Shown piece by piece: positions 22,406 through 34,215 of a stretch of DNA of 64,000 bases (position 1 is the first letter of the stretch; every line of letters begins with the position of its first letter). The notes beneath the pieces were generated by a model. That model worked only from the letters and a program-made list of their open reading frames with translations. It ran no database searches and was not told where the DNA came from. The position numbers and the translations under genes are program-made. The DNA is from Siphonodentalium dalli (Eukaryota; Mollusca; Scaphopoda; Gadilida; Siphonodentaliidae). Location of the stretch: the NCBI GenBank assembly GCA_032622095.1, contig CP136061.1, forward strand, positions 120,786,754 through 120,850,753, given 5' to 3'.

Positions 22406-22751
22406 ATGGAAACAGAGAAAGTAAATGTTCTAATCTGGGTAAACTACATGTATTCCAAAAGCGCAACAGTGGGTGCGAGATGGTGTATGAACCGGAATTA
22501 AGTTGTAATGTGATACATGCGATTAATGTGACAGAAAATGTAATAAACTCCAATCAGTCGGAACTTATAAGCACGTTCTGTTCTTTTATGACATGTAAAA
22601 TCTAAAACTATTCACACAGGGAAAAACTTCTGCACCCAAATGCATAATGTATAGAACAGTTTTCTATTTGTAGCACATATGTAGGTGGTATTGTTATACG
22701 ATTGAATACTGTGCGCGGTAGGACTGAGTCCCATTACAGGTATACACTTAC

Positions 22752-22775
22752 TTCTTCGCCTTCTCCTTGACCATC
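22752..22775 (-). CDS. Putative micro-exon, 24 nt (DGQGEGEE)
   Basis: On the minus strand the acceptor is actttctgtttccag and the donor gtaagtgtata. Phase 0 reads DGQGEGEE. It starts GATGGTCAAGGA like the 48 nt exon at 37497, so the two are the same exon type differing by 24 nt (eight codons). Confidence 0.55.
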
Positions 22776-23118
22776 CTGGAAACAGAAAGTAAACGTTCTA
22801 ATCTGGGTAAACTACGTGTATTCCAAATACGCAACTGGGTGCGAGATGGTGTATGCACCGGAATTAAGTTGTATGTGAACGATCGTGATGTAATAATTAT
22901 AATTTTAATACGTCGTATAAAACTCGTGTTATATTTATAACCAGGAGAGATATGGACATCCATGTGTATCTTTTATAACATATAAGATATAAATGACTCT
23001 CAGTCAAATTTACTGATAGATACCGATACTATTTCCACAGATAAACATTTTGTTTATGTCAAGTGTAAAATTGAATTTTTGGAGGATACGACTTTTTAGA
23101 AGCCCATCGACGACTTGA

Positions 23119-26100
23119 TATAAGCGTTATTATAACCCCATCATAATGAAACAACCGTTATTATAACCCCATCATAATGAAACAACCGTTATTATAACCC
23201 CATCATCATGAAACAACCGTTATTATAACCCCATCATCATGAAACAACCGTTATTATAACCCCATCATCATGAAACAACCGTTATTATAAACCCACCATC
23301 ATGAAACAACCGTTATTATAACCCCATCATCATGAAACAACCGTTATTATAACCCCATCATCATGAAACAACCGTTATTATAACCCCATCATCATGAAAT
23401 AACCGTTATTATAACCCCATCATCATGAAACAACCGTTATTATAACCCCATCATCATGAAACAACCGTTATTATAACCCCATCATCATGAAACAACCGTT
23501 ATTATAACCCCATCATCATGAAACAACCGTTATTATAACCCCATCATCATGAAATAACCGTTATTATAACCCCATCATCATGAAACAACCGTTATTATAA
23601 CCCCATCATCATGAAACAACCGTTATTATAACCCCATCATCATGAAACAACCGTTATTATAACCCAAAACATGAAATAACCGTTATTATAACCCCATCAT
23701 CATGAAACAACCGTTATTATAACCCCATCATCATGAAACAACCGTTATTATAACCCCATCATCATGAAATAACCGTTATTATAACCCCATCATCATGAAA
23801 CAACCGTTATTATAACCCCATCATCATGAAACAACCGTTATTATAACCCCATCATCATGAAACAACCGTTATTATAACCCCATCATCATGAAACAACCGT
23901 TATTATAACCCCATCATCATGAAATAACCGTTATTATAACCCCATCATCATGAAACAACCGTTATTATAACCCCATCATCATGAAACAACCGTTATTATA
24001 ACCCCATCATCATGAAACAACCGTTATTATAACCCCATCATCATGAAACAACCGTTATTATAACCCCATCATCATGAAATAACCGTTATTATAACCCCAT
24101 CATCATGAAACAACCGTTATTATAACCCCATCATCATGAAACAACCGTTATTATAACCCCATCATCATGAAACAACCGTTATTATAACCCAAAACATGAA
24201 ATAACCGTTATTATAACCCCATCATCATGAAACAACCGTTATTATAACCCCATCATCATGAAACAACCGTTATTATAACCCCATCATCATGAAATAACCG
24301 TTATTATAACCCCATCATCATGAAACAACCGTTATTATAACCCCATCATCATGAAACAACCGTTATTATAACCCCATCATCATGAAACAACCGTTATTAT
24401 AACCCAAAACATGAAATAACCGTTATTATAACCCCATCATCATGAAACAACCGTTATTATAACCCCATCATCATGAAATAACCGTTATTATAACCCCATC
24501 ATCATGAAACAACCGTTATTATAACCCCATCATCATGAAACAACCGTTATTATAACCCCATCATCATGAAACAACCGTTATTATAACCCCATCATCATGA
24601 AACAACCGTTATTATAACCCCATCATCATGAAACAACCGTTATTATAACCCAAAACATGAAATAACCGTTATTATAACCCCATCATCATGAAATAACCGT
24701 TATTATAACCCCATCATCATGAAATAACCGTTATTATAACCCCATCATCATGAAATAACCGTTATTATAACCCAAAACATGAAATATCCGTTATTATAAC
24801 CCCATCATCATGAAATAACCGTTATTATAACCCCATCATCATGAAACAACCGTTATTATAACCCCATCATCATGAAATAACCGTTATTATAACCCCATCA
24901 TCATGAAACAACCGTTATTATAACCCAAAACATGAAATAACCGTTATTATAACCCCATCATCATGAAATAACCGTTATTATAACCCCATCATCATGAAAT
25001 AACCGTTATTATAACCCCATCATCATGAAACAACCGTTATTATAACCCCATCATCATGAAATAACCGTTATTATAACCCCATCATCATGAAACAACCGTT
25101 ATCATAACCCCATCATCATGAAACAACCGTTATCATAACCCCATCATCATGAAACAACCGTTATTATAACCCAAAACATGAAATAACCGTTATTATAACC
25201 CCATCATCATGAAACAACCGTTATTATAACCCCATCATCATGAAACAACCGTTATTATAACCCCATCATCATGAAACAACCGTTATTATAACCCCATCAT
25301 CATGAAACAACCGTTATTATAACCCAAAACACGAAATAACCGTTATTATAACCCCATCATCATGAAACAACCGTTATTATAACCCAAAACACGAAATAAC
25401 CGTTATTATAACCCCATCATCATGAAACAACCGTTATTATAACCCAAAACACGAAATAACCGTTATTATAACCCCATCATCATGAAACAACCGTTATTAT
25501 AACCCAAAACACGAAATAACCGTTATCATAACCCCATCATCATGAAACAACCGTTATTATAACCCAAAACACGAAATAACCGTTATTATAACCCCATCAT
25601 CATGAAAAAACCGTTATTATAACCCAAACATGAAATAACCGTTATTATAACCCCACCATAATGTAATAACCGTTATTATAACCCCACCATAATGTAATAA
25701 CCGTTATTATAACCCCACCATAATGTAATAACCGTTATTATAACCCCATCATCATGAAACAACCGTTATTATAACCCAAAACACGAAATAACCGTTATTA
25801 TAACCCCATCATCATGAAAAAACCGTTATTATAACCCAAACATGAAATAACCGTTATTATAACCCCACCATAATGTAATAACCGTTATTATAACCCCACC
25901 ATAATGTAATAACCGTTATTATAACCCCATCATCATGAAACAACCGTTATTATAACCCAAAACACGAAATAACCGTTATTATAACCCCATCATCATGAAA
26001 AAACCGTTATTATAACCCAAACATGAAATAACCGTTATTATAACCCCACCATAATGTAATAACCGTTATTATAACCTCACCATCATGGAATAACCGTTAT

Positions 26101-26194
26101 TATAACCCAACCATCATGTAATAACCGTTATTATAACCTCACCATTATGGAATAACCGTTATTATAACACCACCATCATGTAATAACCGTTATT
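23119..26194. repeat. ~3.1 kb minisatellite array, ~31 bp unit, roughly 100 copies
   Basis: The unit is GAAAYAACCGTTATTATAAC plus CCCATCATCAT (31 bp), with a shorter variant ending CCAAAACAT. Variants are ordered. In the first half a GAAATAACC unit recurs about every five units (~155 bp). At 25320-25610 long and short units alternate as ~60 bp dimers. At 25600-26050 a GAAAAAACC unit recurs about every 180-213 bp. This is higher-order structure from unequal exchange. The array ends abruptly at the hairpin-ended element at 26195. Confidence 0.97.
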
Positions 26195-27251
26195 GTTATT
26201 CTCCTCCCTATTTTCCACCCTTCTGATTGGCCCATGTGCTGTCACGTGCCGGGCGACAAATCACACTGTCGCCCGCTGACCCGGGAGACATTGTTTTTGT
26301 CGCCCGCCTGATGTTACACTGCAGTAACTCATCTTCTTCGCATCACTACAACGTACTGAAAAATCATAGATCTTATATACCCCACGGATTCGCAAAAGAC
26401 ACCAGTTGTGGTGTTTGCTAATTTGCATATATTTAGTGAACACTAATATTCTTAAGTTTTAAGTTGATACTTTTATCGGACAAGCGTTATTATTTACTTT
26501 TTACATCGAAACATATCGATGATTCAATTTGTTCCTGTCGACATTATGATGCAAGATTAAAAGAGAGGATCCCTTTAGGTTGGTTGGTTATAAATGTTCG
26601 CTGGTTGACAACGTAATGCATACGTTTGTCGCGAATGAATGGTACTGTACGCTTATCCTCCGCGATGTCTGCAATGTGATCATAGAAGTATTTTATGTGA
26701 GGATCGCCATGAGCACTGACACATATGAATGTTCATTAATGAAATTGACAACTCCCAATAGCTTTCGGGGAAGACCTTTATGAAATGAACATCGCGAGTA
26801 AATTGCGCGCACAAGACGACATTGAATATGCCTTGCAGAAGACGAGAACATACCTATATGGCTTATTGGTTTACATTGCATGGACCGATATTGACGATTT
26901 GACCACCAAAATGATCGTAAATAAACGCGGATAATCAAACGCTTAACAGCTTGACTATCGTTTATGGAACATAAATCATATGGGACGATAAGTAGTTACT
27001 GAAAATATACATAATCGGGAAAGAAAGCACTCATGACTCGATCAGTGCAACATCGTGCGTGTGGATGACAAGGCTATTTTATGTGGTATAATCGGATAAC
27101 AAAACAGTTGTTGCCCTTCTTCTCGGGAGACATTGAGATTTGTCACCCGCTCGAGAACGGAATGTCTCCCTCGGAGCTTCGCTCCTCGGGAGACATTCCG
27201 TTCTCGAGCGGGTGACAAATCTCAATGTCTCCCTCGACAACGGGCGACAAC
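26195..27251. mobile_element. Short (~1.06 kb) version of the hairpin-ended element
   Basis: Has the same left end as base 1 (the CTCCTCCCTATTTTCCACCC start, then GGGCGACA and TGTCGCCCG motifs) and the same right hairpin, but no palindromic gene-bearing insertion. It has its own extra ~590 bp at about 26385-26965. It lies inside the minisatellite: array on the left, a unit remnant TATAACCCAACCATCAT on the right. It is the best guide to the element's natural borders. Confidence 0.65.
27107..27251. repeat. ~145 bp near-perfect hairpin with nested loop hairpin
   Basis: The outer arms are GTTGTTGCCC / GGGCGACAAC. The inner arms run from GGGAGACATTGAGATTTG through CTCGAGAACGGAATGTCTCC and match their complements with almost no mismatch. 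The loop GGAGCTTCGCTCC is itself a 5 bp stem. It would extrude as a very stable cruciform or foldback. Confidence 0.85.
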
Positions 27252-27755
27252 TGTATATTATAACCCAACCATCATTTGGCGTGGTTCAAAGTTGGCAGAT
27301 TGGTGCCATTGAGGATGGGGAACCAGCATGGATAAAACCATATTGTTCCAAAAACATTCTTTAAATTTATTTTGGGCATCCGCGTGATACGAGGAATCTA
27401 ATGGTGTGGTTTGAAGATGCCAAAGTGTCACCCTTTGAGTTAGGGATGGCGGTTGCGGTACCAAAAATTGATCAAGAACAAAATATCCAATAGAGAACCA
27501 TGTCAAGTGTTTAGGTTAATTTTAGTGACTTATGTTTTGTCTATTTAATGAATCAACTTGATAAGTGAGTACTCATGCAATGTGACACTAATTTAACTCC
27601 GATTATACTATTTCAAACAAATATAACGTCTGAAGTACTCGCAACTGTAAATATTTGAATAACTTCTTTGAGCAAGAATACTCGATATTCCAAGCAAATA
27701 CCCTGCGTGGTAGGACTGAATTCCATTCCTTTAGCTCTTATATGTATACACTTAC

Positions 27756-27791
27756 GTCTGCTTCTCCTTCTCGCTCTGCTGGTGGACCACC
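27756..27791 (-). CDS. Putative micro-exon, 36 nt (GGPPAEREGEAD), acceptor damaged
   Basis: The donor GAC|gtaagtg is good. The 36 nt are open in phase 0 as GGPPAEREGEAD. The acceptor position has TG instead of AG (ctctgttttctg), so normal splicing to the full exon is doubtful. A downstream AG would give an 18 nt phase-0 exon (REGEAD). Compare the 37 nt, frame-broken paralogue at 5416. Confidence 0.35.
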
Positions 27792-28594
27792 CAGAAAACA
27801 GAGAAAGTACACGTTCTAATCTGGATACACTACTTGTATACTAAATGCGCAACAGTGTGTGCCAGAAAGTGGAATGTGATCTATACGGGCGTAACCAGAG
27901 TAGAGCTTCATGACATGATCTAACACGTTATCAAATACATTTTACCCACATAATAAACTTGAATGGGCCTCTCTTGACCCTGCTATTGCTACATTCACAG
28001 ACTAATAAATAATTTAATAAATCATTTCCTGGTGACAGAAGCTCTTGTTGACTCGTATCTGACGCAAACTTATTATTTTATACATTGAACCTACACGTGA
28101 ACAGGTCGTGCAGTTCAGGGCAGAGATGCGCAATTTTTAACCCTTTCTATACTGAATGGACGGTTGTTGAACTTATTATCTGAACATTTCCTGAGGGAAA
28201 ATCAATAAACAAAGTCTTATCTGGTTTCCATGTTGTTCTTAGTGAAGATGTCCAAATGTGACGTCTATATGTAAGAAATATTATTTCATTATCTTGTCAA
28301 CCCCGGGATCCGTATCCGTGTCAAGTATTTCTCGACGTTGACTTCTTCAATAAAAGCTGCTGTAATATAAGCTCAATTCACAGGAACATGCCGACAGGTG
28401 GGGCCATGGGGGGGGGGGGGTATATATCACCACCAAATTCCCAACTGTTGGAAATTACATGTCTGCCGTAACATTAGTAGGACAGAAGAAACATGTTGCT
28501 TGAAATTGTTTTGAGTTTGATTTTTCAACCAGTATTTAGTGTCAGAATTTAATTTAACACCGAAAGTCGGTAATTTTTGTTCTGTCACATGTTT

Positions 28595-29395
28595 GGTGTA
28601 AACATTATTTATTTAGTATCCCAGATTTATACAACAATTTACAAAATGATGTTAATATATATATATATGTAAGTATGATAAGTCTGAGAGAGAAGAGGAT
28701 TTGACATCAAGCGCCAGGCGCTTATATGGAGCCATCTCCTCAGAAAAGAACAGTATTGCGTAATGAAAAGATAGTATTAGAGATCGGGAGGTAGGAGACA
28801 AAGGATATGTAGTTGAAAATAGACATGGATGAAGTAAAGGTCGAATTTAGAGGATGAAAAGTGAAACAAGACATTTTGACAAATATAAAATTTGAAATGA
28901 TCACTGCTCTGTATATTTCAGTATAATATCTAAATTTGAAATTGACGTTTGATTCATTTTACTATTACTATGGATTAGCCAAACGAATTGCCAGTCGAGA
29001 GGAGTCACTTGATCGTTATGCCTATATAAACACAGCTATTTTGCTCAGGTTACACGATGCAATGGTTCGATTCATTTAATTGGCAGATCGAGAGGATAAC
29101 TTTGAAATGTTAGTTAGCGTTTGATAATAAGTTATTTGGTGTAAACAATATTTATTTCAAAAAAATCAAACATATGACAAACATAATATACATGTATAAA
29201 TATATAGATTTGTGAAGAGGATTGGACAACAAGTATTATAATAAGTTATTTGAATCTATTTGTAGAAAGTATAAATGACTGAGTTGCTTCGAATATGGTA
29301 CGGTTAAGGCTTATCGAGTACGAAGTGGATCCTTCCAATATCATGTCTGTTCTCCAGAGACTGCGATTTAAAACAGAGAAGGTTTCGTTTCTTAT
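28595..29395 (-). pseudogene. 3' fragment of the LINE, cut by the tandem duplication
   Basis: Matches 30857-31657: LINE 3' UTR plus the last ~50 codons of ORF2 (RNETFSVLNRSLWRTDM...). Its 5' side ends at the duplication breakpoint and is replaced by hairpin sequence, giving a chimeric ORF with no meaning of its own. Confidence 0.75.
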
Positions 29396-29512
29396 GAGAT
29401 TTGTCACCCGCTCGAGAACGGAATGTCTCCCTCGGAGCTTCGCTCCTCGGGAGACATTCCGTTCTCGAGCGGGTGACAAATCTCAATGTCTCCCTCGACA
29501 ACGGGCGACAAC
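29396..29512. repeat. Partial second copy of the hairpin
   Basis: Same sequence as 27135-27251, lacking the outermost left arm because the duplication breakpoint fell inside it. The inner stem and loop are intact. Confidence 0.85.
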
Positions 29513-30016
29513 TGTATATTATAACCCAACCATCATTTGGCGTGGTTCAAAGTTGGCAGATTGGTGCCATTGAGGATGGGGAACCAGCATGGATAAAACC
29601 ATATTGTTCCAAAAACATTCTTTAAATTTATTTTGGGCATCCGCGTGATACGAGGAATCTAATGGTGTGGTTTGAAGATGCCAAAGTGTCACCCTTTGAG
29701 TTAGGGATGGCGGTTGCGGTACCAAAAATTGATCAAGAACAAAATATCCAATAGAGAACCATGTCAAGTGTTTAGGTTAATTTTAGTGACTTATGTTTTG
29801 TCTATTTAATGAATCAACTTGATAAGTGAGTACTCATGCAATGTGACACTAATTTAACTCCGATTATACTATTTCAAACAAATATAACGTCTGAAGTACT
29901 CGCAACTGTAAATATTTGAATAACTTCTTTGAGCAAGAATACTCGATATTCCAAGCAAATACCCTGCGTGGTAGGACTGAATTCCATTCCTTTAGCTCTT
30001 ATATGTATACACTTAC

Positions 30017-30052
30017 GTCTGCTTCTCCTTCTCGCTCTGCTGGTGGACCACC
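30017..30052 (-). CDS. Putative micro-exon, 36 nt (GGPPAEREGEAD), duplicate
   Basis: Copy of the 27756-27791 segment in the second 2.26 kb unit, with the same good donor and the same TG-for-AG acceptor. Coding only if the acceptor defect is bypassed. Confidence 0.35.
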
Positions 30053-30856
30053 CAGAAAACAGAGAAAGTACACGTTCTAATCTGGATACACTACTTGTAT
30101 ACTAAATGCGCAACAGTGTGTGCCAGAAAGTGGAATGTGATCTATACGGGCGTAACCAGAGTAGAGCTTCATGACATGATCTAACACGTTATCAAATACA
30201 TTTTACCCACATAATAAACTTGAATGGGCCTCTCTTGACCCTGCTATTGCTACATTCACAGACTAATAAATAATTTAATAAATCATTTCCTGGTGACAGA
30301 AGCTCTTGTTGACTCGTATCTGACGCAAACTTATTATTTTATACATTGAACCTACACGTGAACAGGTCGTGCAGTTCAGGGCAGAGATGCGCAATTTTTA
30401 ACCCTTTCTATACTGAATGGACGGTTGTTGAACTTATTATCTGAACATTTCCTGAGGGAAAATCAATAAACAAAGTCTTATCTGGTTTCCATGTTGTTCT
30501 TAGTGAAGATGTCCAAATGTGACGTCTATATGTAAGAAATATTATTTCATTATCTTGTCAACCCCGGGATCCGTATCCGTGTCAAGTATTTCTCGACGTT
30601 GACTTCTTCAATAAAAGCTGCTGTAATATAAGCTCAATTCACAGGAACATGCCGACAGGTGGGGCCATGGGGGGGGGGGGGGTATATATCACCACCAAAT
30701 TCCCAACTGTTGGAAATTACATGTCTGCCGTAACATTAGTAGGACAGAAGAAACATGTTGCTTGAAATTGTTTTGAGTTTGATTTTTCAACCAGTATTTA
30801 GTGTCAGAATTTAATTTAACACCGAAAGTCGGTAATTTTTGTTCTGTCACATGTTT

Positions 30857-32357
30857 GGTGTAAACATTATTTATTTAGTATCCCAGATTTATACAACAAT
30901 TTACAAAATGATGTTAATATATATATATATGTAAGTATGATAAGTCTGAGAGAGAAGAGGATTTGACATCAAGCGCCAGGCGCTTATATGGAGCCATCTC
31001 CTCAGAAAAGAACAGTATTGCGTAATGAAAAGATAGTATTAGAGATCGGGAGGTAGGAGACAAAGGATATGTAGTTGAAAATAGACATGGATGAAGTAAA
31101 GGTCGAATTTAGAGGATGAAAAGTGAAACAAGACATTTTGACAAATATAAAATTTGAAATGATCACTGCTCTGTATATTTCAGTATAATATCTAAATTTG
31201 AAATTGACGTTTGATTCATTTTACTATTACTATGGATTAGCCAAACGAATTGCCAGTCGAGAGGAGTCACTTGATCGTTATGCCTATATAAACACAGCTA
31301 TTTTGCTCAGGTTACACGATGCAATGGTTCGATTCATTTAATTGGCAGATCGAGAGGATAACTTTGAAATGTTAGTTAGCGTTTGATAATAAGTTATTTG
31401 GTGTAAACAATATTTATTTCAAAAAAATCAAACATATGACAAACATAATATACATGTATAAATATATAGATTTGTGAAGAGGATTGGACAACAAGTATTA
31501 TAATAAGTTATTTGAATCTATTTGTAGAAAGTATAAATGACTGAGTTGCTTCGAATATGGTACGGTTAAGGCTTATCGAGTACGAAGTGGATCCTTCCAA
31601 TATCATGTCTGTTCTCCAGAGACTGCGATTTAAAACAGAGAAGGTTTCGTTTCTTATGCGCAAGTATTTGGGACAGTACAGTAAGAAATGATCAGCGGTT
31701 TCAACTAGTCCACATGTGCACTTATTCGTCTGGAGTAGGTGATTCTGGTAGAGATCATCGTTAAGATTGCTACATTTAAGACGTAGTTGTGAGTGGATTA
31801 TATGGGCTTTACGGTTTTTGGAGTAGCTATAATGTCGCACATTCGCCTGCTTCTGGCGTAAATCAGAGTTCAGTTTATACTTAAACATTTCCAAATTATC
31901 TGAGTTTTTCGTTTCATCGGGGAGTGCATTCCATTCCCGTGTAGTTGCCGGTAAGAACGATTTAATATATGATGACGTTTCAGAAAATGGGGGTCTCAAG
32001 TCTATTCTTCTGAATTCATATCTGTCTGCTCCTGTGTGCTGACGGTTAACTGTGTTGGAGAGTAGGGTGGTGCTTGGCGGTAGAACATTTTGTAAAATTG
32101 GTGAAGTTTTGCTTTTCTTCTTCTTTCGAATAATTTTTCCCAACCTAAATCAGATAGTATATTAAGGACATTTATGCTTCTAGTCCCACCAGTTATTATT
32201 CTGGCTACTTCGTATTGTACTTTCTCTATCAGTTCACTCTCTGTTTCTGAGCAGTTGTCCCATACGGGCGAGGCATATTCTAGGAGTGGTCTTATATATG
32301 CAAAGTAGATTTTTTGGAGTGTTATCCTATCAAGTGAATATTTGAACCTTCTTAATT
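30857..32357 (-). mobile_element. 5'-truncated LINE with 11 bp target-site duplication
   Basis: GTCACATGTTT flanks both sides (30846-30856 and 32358-32368). The paralogous sequence near 6140 has the uninterrupted site (CTGTTACATTTTTAAATTGCC), confirming an insertion. The minus strand carries the C-terminal ORF2 region (31508-32355) and a ~650 bp 3' region. GGTGTAAACA.TATTTATTT occurs twice in that region, at the 3' terminus and about 550 bp further in, suggesting either a UTR repeat or two nested 3' ends. Confidence 0.75.
31508..32355 (-). pseudogene. Frame-shifted C-terminal ORF2 of a jockey-like LINE
   Basis: Upstream frame: IYFAYIRPLLEYASPVWD, VQYEVARIITGGTR, LGWEKLFERRRKAKLHQFYKM. It shifts at about 32070-32110 into a second frame of up to 211 codons: FLPATTREWNALP, NLEMFKYKL, HSQLRLKCS and a Cys/His cluster CTCGLVETADHFLLYCPKY. 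This is the standard tail of jockey/CR1-type ORF2 proteins after the RT domain. RT catalytic motifs and endonuclease are absent, so it is dead. Confidence 0.8.
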
Positions 32358-32368
32358 GTCACATGTTT

Positions 32369-34137
32369 AATCCCAACTATAGCAGGGGTGCTAGGTTGAC
32401 AATGCAGAAAGTTGGAAAATCGACTACCAGTTGTATTATTCCAACACAAACTTGTATATATTGAATTATCAGGAAGTGGGGATTTGTATCTGGTTCAAGG
32501 GGTGGAGATTCAGTTGGATTGATGATTATTTGGAAATAGTCCTGATGCGTTCTGTTATTGGGCGTCTTAGTCTTACACCCCCCAAAACAAATTGTTAAAA
32601 CTATTCAACCGTTGCAAACTTCATGTCTGATACATCATCTGTCGGAATTTCTTTCCAAAATAGGTTGCAATTGTACTTACTCTTCATCGTGGAATACGTT
32701 GTTTATACGTCGCCTATTTTCGTACTTTCGGCAAACTTTTGAGAATTAATTGGCCATCTTTAGGGAGTGTCTACGTGCCAGCTTAACACAAATCTGCGGT
32801 GACATTTTGTCAATATCTAGGTCGTCCATTGTCGATCTCTTATAGCATACACATAAAACATTACATAAAAAAATTTCAACCTAAGTTGAACGGGTAATAC
32901 TAGAAAGTAACAACACAATGCATTATAACGAAGATAGTATCACATTACATGTATACTTATAATAAGTATGTTATGATATAATTTTCCGAATGTCCATTTC
33001 GTAATATGATTGTTCATGTCACTAACGAATCCTCACTGAGACCGCTGCCAGAGATAAAGTGTGCATCAGTCCGCCAACAATAAATAACATTTACATAGTG
33101 CTTATGAACCGCACGCAATGTTCTTGACGATATGGGTGTGTATCTCATTTGCATATATCAACGTGTAACAGACCAGAATTATAACGTATTGTAAAAAATG
33201 CGATATTGTAAAACGTGATGAATTCGGCGTTCGTCTCAAAAATATCTTATGCATATATATTACGTGCCAAAATCCAGAAAATTATCTTAAAAGTGTTTTA
33301 GTAGAACCAAGTCTAGTAATGTGCTAAAAATTGTAATATTCTGTCCAACTTCATGGCAATTATTAGGGCAAAATATTCCTTGTAACATAACCTCCTGCTA
33401 TCTGGTCTCTGATTCAAAATTATTTTCATAATTCACTTTGTCTGGAGCGAAAACATCACATTTACAACTTTCAACCTAACTTGAACGAGTACTACTAGAA
33501 ATGAACAACATAATGCATTATAGCCCATATACACGTAAACTAAGGTATCATATTGACGATTCCCCGTTTATCTCAAACCCGAATAGGAGAAACAAAATGT
33601 TATGCATGGTGATGACGCCATAGTACGATAGTCTATACAGTACCAATGTACCAAGGTCCGTCAAAACAGCACATGTCCACGCAAGGGACAGGTCCACTTT
33701 GCAAAGGAATGCATTTCCATTATTGCTTGCCATGTTCCGTATTTTTCATATATATGTAGGATAACTATTGGCTTTGAGTGGATACCGAAATGTTACTCGA
33801 GAGTGACTGGTGTTCAATTTAAAGATACTTTTCCAAATAAATTCGTCATTTCTTTTACAAGAGAGAAATATAGTTCCTATATTAATTCATTAATAACCCC
33901 ATAATTTGTCGAATTTCAACATAGAAACTAGTTTTATCCACATCACTATGTCGAATTTCAACATAAAACATGTTTAATATTCATATACAATAATGAAAGT
34001 AAGGACAACTACCGATTGATGAGGATTTTAAAATATTCCCGTTGATAACGATAATTTATCCAACTTCATTGTATTCGATGAGTCATTGGTGAGCGAATAA
34101 TTAATGGGAGATGTTACTACTGTCAGAAAATACTCAC
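32369..34137. other. No gene seen; paralogous to 6145-8100
   Basis: Intron-like repeat-derived sequence. A GTAAGT on the minus strand near 32665 precedes a 33 nt segment that has a stop in phase 0 and a poor acceptor. It is not called. Confidence 0.55.
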
Positions 34138-34215
34138 TTGTCCTCCTCCTCCTCCTCGTCCTCCTCGTCCTCCTCCTCCTCGTCCTCCTCCCCCTCGTCC
34201 TCCTTCTTCTCGTCC
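34138..34215 (-). CDS. Putative micro-exon, 78 nt, Gly/Arg-rich RGG-like peptide
   Basis: On the minus strand the acceptor is ctcctccatttcaag and the donor is CAA|gtgagtatt. The 78 nt (26 codons) in phase 0 read GREEGG followed by RGGGG/RGG repeats and end GGQ. Phase 1 would be a nearly pure Asp/Glu run. It is the longest of the set and, like 7553, consists of GGA/CGA-type triplets prone to in-frame slippage. The acceptor-side intron (GTTATACGTTATG) is shared with the PEGPPPK exon module. Confidence 0.5.

Larger units (their letters stand above)
27135..31657. repeat. 2.26 kb tandem duplication (27135-29395 and 29396-31657)
   Basis: 27135 onward (GAGATTTGTCACCC) recurs at 29396 with offset 2261, then 2262 after a G-run at about 28409/30670. 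The left breakpoint lies inside an arm of the hairpin and the right breakpoint lies inside the LINE ORF (CTTATG), with only a TG in common. The result is a second, half-destroyed hairpin fused to a truncated LINE. Confidence 0.95.

Noticed and set aside
23119-26194. CRISPR array
   Set aside because: Units are directly adjacent with no unique spacers, there are no cas genes, and the sequence context is eukaryotic; it is a minisatellite.
29246-29479. 77-codon chimeric ORF joining hairpin sequence to a LINE tail
   Set aside because: Created by the 2.26 kb duplication junction; not a gene.
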